Shown one piece after another: positions 50,432 through 60,960 of a stretch of 64,000 nt of DNA. Under the pieces are notes generated by a model that was not told where the DNA came from, ran no database searches, and was given only the letters and a program-made list of their open reading frames with translations. Position numbers and translations under genes: made by a program. The DNA comes from Apostichopus japonicus (lineage: Eukaryota; Echinodermata; Holothuroidea; Aspidochirotida; Stichopodidae). The stretch spans positions 20,407,054-20,471,053 of the forward strand of contig NC_092562.1 of NCBI RefSeq assembly GCF_037975245.1, read 5' to 3'. The stretch's first letter is position 1. Each line of letters begins with the position of its first letter.

Positions 50432-51925
50432 CAAAATTAACTTGACGATGACCTATTAAAAGTCACATCTAGTCTATCTTGCATCATCAGTTGATCAAGA
50501 ATGGAAAAGTTTCAGACTTAAGACTGACTTTGAATCAAATTTAGTCCATAAAGTTTATGACTCACTCATGGCTTAGTAAAGAAAAGATATGAATTATTTT
50601 ACACCAACTCTTGAGTTTAGTCGTTGAGAATCCTGACTAGAATGTGATTCATTTAGAGGACTCATCCCTCTTACGATCATCTCCATCGAGATGGAAATGC
50701 GAAAAAAAGGCAAAGTTGCATCTTTGTGGACTAAATGTGATGCAATCATGATTGGTAAACAATCTGTTGAGGAGTAATATGCAAAGATAACAGACTATAT
50801 CTGAAGCCAATATAAAATGTTTCTGTATTAACTTTTTACATACGGTCAGTAAAATGTTATAACTTATCGGGTCCAAATGATCCTTCTTCCTGGGTTAAAG
50901 GTCAGTAAACTGCAGATCTGTTTGTGAACCTTTGTTTTGCCTTATGCCATTCTTATGGTTTCTAGATAGAAGACTGTTAAATAGGTCAAGGAAGTGTATT
51001 TTTTTAAATTAGGAAGTTATTAAGTAAAAAGATGAAACAGCATACAATCCACCACTGTTTTAAGTAATGTAATGATTCTCCGTGAAGAAAGCCAAAGACA
51101 ATCTTCATTTTTCTGTGAATTTATATCTTTAACTTCTGAGAATATCAAGGTTAATTATTTACCTCTGTGCTTGCAAACTTAATTACCCAGGCATATTGAT
51201 TGATGATTCTGTGTGGTTAAAATTTAATCAAAATCTCACATATGTTGAACCGTGAACATGAAAATTGATCTTCTGCCAAGCTGTCAATTAAGTATTGAGT
51301 TTGGTATAAATTATGATAGCTGCATTTCATCCTGAAGTTTTTACCAAAATTATTATTATTCACATTCAAGTTAATCAAGAAAAGTGATTTTGCAGAGTTA
51401 TGCATTTCAATTTATTAATTTTTTTTTTTATATTTTTTTTTTTAAGTTTTCATTAAACCTGCAAGTTCATTGTGAAGTAAATGAAGTGCCTAATTATTGT
51501 AGTAGAAAAAAAGAAAACAATCTACTTTATGCATTTAAAATGAATATTTATTTCAGCTTTCCTTGTTCTTTGTGAAATCTTCTGCAAAAATGTAATGAAT
51601 ACTAAGGGTTGTCTGTGGATGTGATTTGTGAGTATCAGGAGTCCCTTGGAAAGGAATTGCTACTACTTGTGATCAGGGTAAAGTTTCATGAACGATCTAC
51701 TGTGTACCGTTCACAAATGATCTTAGCCAAAAGGCTTATCTAGCTTGGGGTTACCGACCCAGCTTGACATTATAGAAAGGTTGATTCTGCGGGAATAAAA
51801 AATCAACTTAGGGATGGGAAGTGAGAGGCATTGGAATGGAGGGGGGGGGGGTTGCTCAAATGCCTGACTATACTACTAAAGTTGTTCTAATGACTGTTGA
51901 ATAAAAAGTGTGATTATTGGTACAA
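50432..51925 (+). other. HEATR1: HEATR1 3' UTR with candidate poly(A) signal
   Basis: No coding capacity after the stop. AATAAA at 51900-51905 followed by TG/T-rich sequence (GTGTGATTATTGG...TTTTTGTTTC) is the best polyadenylation candidate, giving a 3' UTR of about 1.5 kb. A T-rich tract lies at 51418-51445 and a G-run at 51839-51851. The exact cleavage site is not visible. Confidence 0.5.
51716..51743 (-). other. Short match to the U2 snRNA 5' end
   Basis: On the - strand GCCTTTTGGCTAAGATCA is identical to 18 nt of the conserved 5' stem-loop region of U2 snRNA. The following sequence diverges and lacks the branch-site recognition segment in its proper place and the Sm site, so this is not a U2 gene. 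Next to it TGAACG...CGTTCA (51690-51715) can pair as a hairpin. It lies inside the presumed HEATR1 3' UTR. Confidence 0.35.
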
Positions 51926-54900
51926 CTTTTTGTTTCAAATTTTATTTAATTCTCATCATGTGACATGACAGGAAATGAAATGGAAGCCAAAGTATTGGTC
52001 CATTCCATCAAAGTAATAATAACAAAATGTAATAATAGAACTGATAAATGATGAAAAAACAAGGAAATATTGAAAATAATAATTATTAATAGGCAAATTC
52101 AGATCATCATAAGATCATGGTGCATTGAGAACATTGCTTAAAAAAGTAAGATATGGGAATAGAGAAACAGAGACAAAGAAGGCTTTACAAGCTGCTAATA
52201 CAATACTAGGAATGAACAATGGAAAGTTTATAACATAATGATTCAATTTAAAAATACCTATTTTACAGTCGTGACCACTTGTTAGAAGAAGAAAAAAATT
52301 CTGAACTAGTTCATTTTAGAATAAACTCCTCACAGTATAGTATCAAATCAGATTATTACAAATTGCACAGATTTGGTGAATTATTTTCGTGAATCAAAAT
52401 TTGAAAAAAGGAATGTTTACACAGTGATCAAGGTTATAAAGAGGAAATATTAACTATTTCATTTTTGTTTTTTTAATGAAATATGAAAACTCTAAATTCA
52501 TTGGAAGAAGATGAACAAAATATCCACTCATAATAACAAATATATGACTTTATAAAATAAAATTAAAAACAAAAAAACAGTGTGAAAACTGGAAGAGACA
52601 TAAATTCTTTCTTTTGTATTAAGGCTTGAAGTACTTGACTAGTCCATTACAGTAATCGGATCACTTTCAAATACTTCCAAAATATATCATGGAAGGATCA
52701 GTATATTACTATGACCGTCTCCATGGTTACTATTAACTAATTAGCTCAATTTTCCATCTGAGAATACATCAAGTCTTGTCTTGTTCATATGAAGTATGCT
52801 TACTAACATGTAAAGCAACGAGATGTGTACATCCTAGCTTTTCATCTGAGTATTAACTAACACATAGTTCTATATGAAAAATGCAAAGTATTTCTCCCAA
52901 CTCACAAAGGTGCGCCAACTGCTGGCATAATGAACCTAACTTAACATTTCCAGGTCAAGAGCTTCATAAAGAATAAGGGTCATCTGTTGTGGGGGGAAAA
53001 ATTCTTTTGTCTTGGCCTCCAAACAATTTAGGTGCTGAATTATGTAGCAAATTGCCTTAATAAATAAAGTGTGTAAAAAGAAGTGACACTCCATTTTAAC
53101 AAAATTCAGTGAAGACTTTCCTGGTCAGTTAATGTTGCCATGGAAACAGGCGAATATAAATAAAAGACACAACATTTTGAATACCATGCATACAGTAATT
53201 CCAACAATCGTCATGGACAAACATTGAATTGTTTGTTGATTGATTTTGGCATGCTGTCAACAATTTAGTTCATCTGGCAGTTTGCATCAGCTTTTAGTCT
53301 CCTGTGATGGTTCCTCATAATGTTGAGTGGCAGTTTAAGTAACATTGCAGGTACAACATCATTTCTTAACTGATCTCTACAGATGTTTCATATTCAATTA
53401 CATTTACTTCTTGCATCATGAAAAAACAAATCCTTTGAAATTTAAGTGAAATACTGTTTATCATATTCAAAATTTCACTTTACCACACCATCTTCTGTCA
53501 TCGTTTCCGAATACTTCATTGTGAGTCACACATATACCATCAGAATCTTTAGTAAACACGATTTTTAGTTGTGTAAAGCTTACAAATTAAACTAACATGG
53601 AACATCCATTGAGACTTATGTTTGAGATGAGAATGAACCTGTTCTCAGACAATGGATAGGGACAATACTGTATAGTACACAATACATAAATTAGAATTAA
53701 TACATCACTGTACACAAAGATAAAGGGTACATATTAAAAGTAAAATGTATGTCAACTTTGGTTAATGGCACTACAGGAACTTATGTAACAGTATATTCTG
53801 GATAATGGCATTTGAATAACAAACCACAGTACACATGAATAGTAAACAATTCTGAGCACCAGCAAAGGGCATATATTTTTCTTCTCCCCCCCCCCCACCC
53901 CCAATATCCAAAGGGCTATATCCCTATGATCACCCTCCTGGCATCAGGCCTGCACCTTCTCCCATTCCTTGTGATATAACCTATAAACTAACATGTTACT
54001 TAGCATATTTATTAACACAAACTGTAAGGTATACAATACAGCTACTGTACCTATAGAGTAATTTGTTTTGATATTAAAATTTCTGTTGCAAAGAATAGAT
54101 GGCAGCTTGAATATTGGAGCAGTTTTGGGACAAATAAAACAAAACCCTTTAAGAATGACTTGATTGCATAATAGTACAATATCCAGCATCGATCCATTGA
54201 TAGAGGGTAGTACAGGTCAGTGCATTATAAAGATTACAATTTGTTGTCTTCAAAATGTTCAAACCAATTTGAGTAAATGTTTGTTCAATAAAGTTTGCAC
54301 TTCTTCCCAAATACCCAAATGACCAAGTTTACTACAATACAACTCTGATATTCATAAAAAAAATTGATATTTCTGAAGCAGTCTCTTGCATTTTATCACT
54401 AGTTTTCTGCAATTTTTTTCAAATCTATCAATCTTTTTCTTTTGAGATATGATCACAATTGATGAAACTAAGACACAGTCATACTGTAGTTTGTAAGACT
54501 TCAACATCATCATCGTGTAATTGGTGATTAGCTATTTCGAGTCTGTAAAATCCATAGCCAAAGGCACCCTTTTGTCACGTAAAGTGGGGATGGCCTTAAC
54601 TTCCAAATGAAACACTAGAGTCAGATACCAAATAAATATTCTTCATTATTTGAAATGAGACTTGAAACACTTATGCCAATTAGCTGTAATTTATATTGGG
54701 GTCCATGAAATGAGGAAAACAAATAAAACTTCTTCTCTCACTACTTTGTGATAATTGCTACAATCTCTGATAAATATATCACCGACATCAGACAAGAGCA
54801 CCAACCCCAGTTCAAAGATTCTTAACGCACATGACCGTTAAGGAAGAGAAACGTACGTACAGTCTAATGAGTGGATGATCAAATGCCTTTCTGTCGCGTA

Positions 54901-55805
54901 AACGCTAATTAGTTAAAAGCCTTGAATATATTGAAAGAGGAACTGGCAGAAGAGCTTTGATTTCTTGGATAGTGGGCTACTTATAGTTCAAAGACTCATA
55001 ACGATGCAGTTAACCAATGGCATCAAGGCTTAGAAGATCAACATTCCCATTATGAGAGAGAAAAAAATAAAAAGGGAAGCAAGAGAATTAAACTATACAG
55101 AGGCCTATTGCAATCATTGAACTGTCATTAGTACTTATCAAATTACAAACTGTACAAGCATATTGTAACATTAGGACAAATGTAGGCAGTGAAAGTTTGA
55201 ATATGATATGTAAATATATACCCAAATGAGACATGACCAAAACACATACATACAAGCAGCCTACAAGCAACCTGGAGTGAAACATTTCTTTGAATATTAT
55301 TTCATGTTTTCAAATTACAATGTTCTGTATATTGTATGTGTATTAAGACAATAGATTTTTTACAGGATGATTGCATCAGAGGTTCAACAATGAAAGTGGC
55401 TGGACTACAGGTAATTAAGTCTACTCATTATTCATTTAGCTTTAAAGGGGCATTCCAGAGCATCATGATACAGTTACAATACATTTGAAGTTTTCAATGA
55501 AAAAACGGTGCTGCCTTTTTTGGGGGTTATAATGTTAAATAGAAATGACTTTTGGTTGGGTTATTTTTTAGAGATTTATCAAATAATGGATAATTATGAC
55601 TGCTCTAAGCTGATGATGATGACATCATTAACAAATCTTGAGGCAGTGATCTACATGCATGTAGACATGAAGCATACTTTCATGGTAAAAAGTGAAAATT
55701 TGAAGATCAAAATAGTTATAGAAACAGTATTTGCACTCACTTGTTATTTGTTGTTGGACTTTTCTCAAATTTGGCCTATATAATCATCCGTTGATCAATT
55801 TCAGT
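51926..55805. other. Intergenic DNA between converging genes
   Basis: AT-rich, no exon recognised on either strand. It contains a C-run with CACCC at 53886-53902. Predicted frames here are short and lack splice context or family similarity. Part may belong to longer 3' UTR forms of either gene. Confidence 0.5.
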
Positions 55806-56640
55806 TTTATTGCTTACACTAAGAATACATGATTTAGGTTTCAAATAAATACCATGTAACCAAGAAGAAAGAAAAAAATTGACCTAAAAAGTATTAAAAA
55901 AAAATGTTGAGAAAAATTACTGTAGGACAGCAACTGTAACAGGAAAAAAAAATTATGACACTGAACGTCATAAAATGCCCACCAAAAAAGCAATGATTTT
56001 CATGTAACATGTAATTTTGACCAAATTTGTTTTTGTCGATGAAATGCTCTAAGTATAGTTTAATAAGTATATGACCACTGGCAGGTACTGTATATGTGAG
56101 GTCTGAAAGGCGTTATCCCAAATTCAAACATCCCTGTCCCCTCCCAGTCCCCCTCCCTCCCCAGTCCCTTGCCAGTCCCCCCCCCTTTCCCCGTACATTG
56201 CTTTGTCTTTGGAACACATCTGTATGAAATGATTCTTCGCACAGTAATAAAGTACAGGGATTAATTTAGTGTTCAGATTTTGATAAGCAGTTTTCAAGGC
56301 TCAAGTTTGTCTCTTATTAACAGCTACTGTATGGTTGTTGTGTATTGACCTTTGCACATTTTTATAGCAATGTGACCATTTTGCTATACCATATTTGGAT
56401 AACCTATTCCATGCAGTGGAAAAGTGCTACTTTGGTCAATTTTCCACCAGCGTATGACTAGCAAAATACTAACAGCACAACATTTTAGAAGCTGATCTGT
56501 CTTGGCTGTAACAGATGGGAGTTCTGTAAAGTAATTCATTTTTCCATAACTATAAAAAAATTGAAAAAAGAATTACATGAAATATACAAATTTACATTTT
56601 TTACCTAAAATATATATATCCTCTAAACACACTACCACGG
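55806..56640 (-). other. Probable 3' UTR of the VWA gene
   Basis: The - strand AATAAA (TTTATT on + at 55806-55811) is the first clear polyadenylation hexamer with AT-rich context downstream of the stop at 56641-56643. This suggests a 3' UTR of about 0.8 kb. A C-rich block lies at 56135-56190. The assignment is tentative. Confidence 0.35.
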
Positions 56641-57642
56641 TCAAGTCTTCATGGTGATGTCGCCATTTAAATATTCATTGCTACTATGCACTTCTGGTAG
56701 AGAGCTTTCCTGATCGATGTACCCTAACCGACAAATTGCGGCGTATTGATCGGGTATTTCCATTAAGATGTGTAAAGCCAGAGCCGTTTCCGGGTTCAGG
56801 GAGTTCGTGACCAGGTCCTGATAAGGGACAAACTGGAGGTTGTCAAAGTGACGCGACAGAAGTTTGTCGTCGTACTCCTGCAGGACGTCCCAGGGTCCGT
56901 CTCCGACCCCGACCACGACGATGCTCAACGGATACTCAGAGGCTCGGATGATCGCACGGATGTCTTCCCTGTCGCCGGCAAATTGACCGTCGGTGATGAT
57001 CAGGAGGATGTGGTACGATTTTTTATCCTTGACAATTTCCACCGCTTGTTCTATGATCGGCGCCATGCAGGTTGGACCGCCGAGTTCCGAGTGAGTCGCA
57101 TGGAGCAAGTATCTCTCCAGCACCTCGTCAAATCCCTTGCACTGGACCCCGTCTCTCGCCAGGGCGAACACGCTGTCATTGCGGCAGAGCTTGTCGCCGA
57201 AACCGAACGTGGGGATCAGGTGGTCGTCGTCGAATTGTTCCATGGTAGCCGCCATGATGGTCAAGACCCGCTGATACGGGTTTAACAGTTTGGAATTTGA
57301 TACGTCGTGCAGGCAGCGGACACCAAAACACTTCCTGCCTTGCCATTCGTTGCTGGCGCTGAAGTCGATCCCGATGATCAGGTCGCTCTTGACCATTCCC
57401 GTCTTCTTGATGGCGCCTACCACTTCATCGTAGGAATTGAATCGATCTAGGAACGTCCTGAACGTGTTGCACTCGTTGAGCGACAAGCCCAACTTCTCAA
57501 AGACGGAGAGCGACGAATACCGCGATTCAGATCTAGAAATGAGGCTGTGGTCTATCTCTTTGGGTTTCTGAGCTTCCTGGTTATACACAGCAAAGAGGAA
57601 CATAACAGCTACGACAGCTGCCACGAAAAAGAACAGCGCCAT
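56641..57642 (-). CDS. Membrane-anchored copine-type von Willebrand A domain protein
   Basis: 333 residues in one coding exon. Residues 1-20 (MALFFFVAAVVAVMFLFAVY) form a signal anchor or transmembrane helix. Residues about 60-300 match the copine/RGLG type of VWA domain. The metal-site residues are complete: D93-x-S95-x-S97 in IGIDFSASN, T191 in GGPT, D218 in ITDGQ. VGVGDGPWD at 244-252 is also diagnostic. No C2 domains (as in copines) or RING (as in RGLG ligases) are present, so it is a stand-alone VWA protein. Such domains bind proteins through a metal ion; the partner is unknown. An in-frame TAG eight codons upstream fixes the ATG. The sequence is visibly richer in G+C than its surroundings. 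Confidence 0.9.
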   Translation of the reverse strand: MALFFFVAAVVAVMFLFAVYNQEAQKPKEIDHSLISRSESRYSSLSVFEKLGLSLNECNTFRTFLDRFNSYDEVVGAIKKTGMVKSDLIIGIDFSASNEWQGRKCFGVRCLHDVSNSKLLNPYQRVLTIMAATMEQFDDDHLIPTFGFGDKLCRNDSVFALARDGVQCKGFDEVLERYLLHATHSELGGPTCMAPIIEQAVEIVKDKKSYHILLIITDGQFAGDREDIRAIIRASEYPLSIVVVGVGDGPWDVLQEYDDKLLSRHFDNLQFVPYQDLVTNSLNPETALALHILMEIPDQYAAICRLGYIDQESSLPEVHSSNEYLNGDITMKT

Positions 57643-57725
57643 CTTTGGTGTCAGCTCTACCGGATGCTACATCGCTCCTTGACGTATGACGTTCACCGGA
57701 ATCTCATGGATATATCCATCCGAGT
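57643..57725 (-). other. 5' UTR part and splice acceptor of the VWA gene
   Basis: Upstream of the ATG the - strand reads a short leader back to ...TTGTCTTCTTCAG at 57726 and beyond, a good 3' splice site with a pyrimidine tract. The coding exon therefore starts near 57725 and at least one 5' noncoding exon lies farther right, position unknown. An upstream ATG in this leader is closed by stops. Confidence 0.6.
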
Positions 57726-58596
57726 CTGAAGAAGACAAGCAAGAACATTATAGTTATAAACATTCTGACAAACAGTAAAGCATATATAATTGTCACACTT
57801 CTACCGTAGTCTGCGATGTTCAATAACATAGACCATTTCATAGCCTTACACGATTTACATCATATTTAAATATGTATGTATTTGTATGTGTGTATTTTAT
57901 ATGCAGCTAAGACATTTATGAGGCAATTAAGTTGACCTAACAATTAAAATATAAAGAGTACCCTCACAAGCTGGAACATTGTACAGACTCTATTGCTTAT
58001 GTGATAGCTAATGGGAGTACAGAAGCCTACCTCAGAGTATATATTATTAAGTGTCTTTCCATTACAAGTAAATATATTACTGTCTTGCTAGCTGATCAGA
58101 CTTTATATGCCTCATTTTGAATTAAAAAACAAGTTGTAACTATGTATTAAGTACTGCTTCATATAGAATGACAGATTAGGTACTGACTACATTAAGGCTT
58201 ATACACTAGGTTGTACCATGCCTCGCGCTATTTACCGACTATTAAATGGATTTGGCTGTTTGCCAGTAGAGAGAATTTCACCAAAAAAGCAACTTTTTGA
58301 TAGAAATATTCTTTTCCTCTGTGGATAAAGTTTGAGAAGCAATCAACTTCAACCATGACCCACAATATTCCTGTACAGTACTTACATAATAATAATCATA
58401 ATAAACAGATGTCACTCTTTCCTGTATGCAGTTTACAAAATTCACTTTTAAGCCGGTCTGCATTTGATTATAATCAGATTAGGTCGGGATTATACCCTCA
58501 GGTTTGATCAGATTATTCTTTTTATAAGATCGTAAAGATTTGGAGAAGAATGTATCTATGTATGGAAGTGATGGATTAATTGCTGAAAGCAACATA

Positions 58597-58720
58597 TGGC
58601 TAGCTAGGTGATGGATTAGAAAAACACAGGCCTGTAACATTAGCTAGGTGACAGATAAGAAAATACAGGCAGGCCTGTTACACTAACCAGGTGGCATATA
58701 AGAAAGTACAAGACTGTTAC
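58597..58720. repeat. Short tandem repeats, ~47-bp unit
   Basis: About three degenerate copies of a unit with 'gctaggtgacagataagaaaatacaggcctgttacatta' character, for example near 58600, 58643 and 58687. Confidence 0.6.
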
Positions 58721-59016
58721 ACTCCAATAGTGACATAATGAATGAACTGCTAATGAACTGCTACATACAAGAATCCAGAGAGAGTATTAAAAGTAGACCA
58801 GGTGTAGCAAAGGAAAGGAAGTAAACACGTTCCAATGGTTTGAAACTACAGTAGGATGAAATATGCGTACAAAATAATTCATTTCAACTCAAACCAAATC
58901 GATCTATAGGTTGTGTAATATGACAATCGAATATTGATAGCATGCAAAGTCTTACTAATTAAGGATGTGTTAATTGGACTTTTAAAACGATTGATTACAA
59001 TTCTGATAAAATTGAT

Positions 59017-59163
59017 TTCCATGTCATGTGAAGAATTAAAGGAATGCTCTGATTTCCATATCATGTGAAGAACTAAAGGGATTTCCTGTCATGTGCAGAA
59101 CTACAGGAATACAGTGGTTTCCTGTCATGTAAAGAAACTAAAGGAATCCAGTGGTTTCCATAT
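59017..59163. repeat. Short tandem repeats with 'TTTCCATGTCATGTGAAGAA'
   Basis: Four degenerate copies of roughly 35-45 bp with the order 'gatttcc-tgtcatgtgaagaactaaaggaat', near 59017, 59052, 59082 and 59120. Confidence 0.6.
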
Positions 59164-60849
59164 CAGAAAACTTGAAGACTAAGCATGAATGCTACCTAGA
59201 TTGAAAGCCAATAACGGCAGCCATTTTCCTTTAACTCTCATATATTCAAATGTTCGACAGTAGTTTGGTTACAAACATGAAAGACAAAAAAAAACAATTA
59301 AGAAAAAAAGCAGTGATGTCCTTACCTACATCTAACCAAAGTACTGTACATACTTGACTGAACCATTTCACGTACATTTCGGAGAAAATGAAGTCGGTTG
59401 GAAATTTTGCAATAATTTTATGAAATATTGACAGAATGAAAAATTGTGCTTTGAAGCTGACACAAATGTTTCATTAATCAATGTGGGTGGGGGGGGATTT
59501 AGTTGGGGGGGGGGGTTTAGTTTCTTGTCCTGCATCATTTAGTTCCTCTCATGGATCTATATTCTAAATTAAACTGAAGACCAAATTAAATCCCAACTTT
59601 TCTTCCTTTAAGATCAAACTGTTTCATGGCTAAATGTGACTGTATTATACTTAACAGCATGGTCCATACGTACTTACTGTGCAGTACTCTCATGGCAGTT
59701 CGAATTGGTTAAATTATTCGCAGAGAGCGAGGAAGATTGAATGGTAATAGTAACAAACATGCTCTGAGAATTGCATGCATGTTTACAGCATGAAGAAATT
59801 AATTTGCTCTATATATCGAAAACCTTATCAAGGTATGCTGTATTGGCCCAAAATATGCTAGATATTCAAATATGGTCACCTTTGGTCAAAATTCTTAAAC
59901 TGTTTTTATTTACAATCTTCGAGGAGATTTTCCTCACTGGGACATTCAGTCATCTTGTGTGTTCCTTAAAAATGTCTGAGAACAATTTAGAGAGTAAAGA
60001 CCTCCAGGAAATTACTTTTGGAAACTTCTATCAATTATAGCATGCTATAATTTGAGGCCTAAACTGACTACTGTACCTTTAAAGTACTGTTTTTCAAGGC
60101 CAAATTAATGTCCTTTAGAGAAATTTTGCAGCAATAGACAGGCATACATGTTCCTGTATATGTATAAGTGTAATACTATTGTACAGTATGTCTGTGTGTA
60201 TTGCTCGACCTGTACACAGTTTACAGTATGAAACACACACACAGTTGGAGATGTTCATTATATACAATAGCGCATATATATTATACTGCACCAACAGACC
60301 CACAGGAACAGATATGTGCAGCAGTACCCCTGAAAGCAAGACATCAGATTGACCCCTTGATACATACATGTACACGGTACAAAAAGACAGTACACTAAAC
60401 AAAGCACCATGCCATACATAATATATTCTTCTTCGTTTGTTTTTCACAACCCCCCACCCCTCTCATTTGGTTTCTTTAATGGAAGCCAGAAAATTGCATT
60501 TATAAGTTTATTCGAAAAGAATTCCTCTCTTGTTTCCTTTCATTTCAGTGACCCAGTTTTGCTTTCTGTATTCTCAAACATGGTATGTTTTCCTATTATT
60601 ACTTTAGATATAAATTCTGTTAACATACTTTCACCATACTCACATCTCAACATTTACTCACCCTATTTATTAGAAATGAACCATTGATTTGATAAATAAA
60701 TTAATTGAATTCTAGTAAAATTGGAAATTCAGAGGGATAGGCCTTACATAGAAATGTACTTGAACCAGGTGAAGTAAATTTTTCCCAATACGAAAAACAT
60801 GTGAGACACTTTGGATGGTAGAATAAGAAGGGGGTCACTGGGGGTCAGT

Positions 60850-60960
60850 GAGGGTGCACAGTGTTAAAAGATTACCAGGGCATACTAGACACGGTAGAAT
60901 GCGGTGCTTAGGTTGTGGGGAGACAGGTAAGTGGGGAACGAAGTAAATTTGCTTTATCGA
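60850..60960. repeat. Local dispersed repeat with 'gtggggagacaggtaag'
   Basis: The segment with GTTGTGGGGAGACAGGTAAG followed by 'gaagtaaatttg' recurs at about 63185-63295 (GTTGTGGGAAGACAGGTAAG ... 'gaagtaaactttg'). A weaker, truncated copy lies near 61160-61210. All are on the same strand within 2.4 kb. Confidence 0.6.

Noticed and set aside
56848-57285. 145-codon + strand frame over the VWA gene
   Set aside because: Antisense shadow of the G+C-rich coding exon; the - strand frame has the complete VWA motifs.
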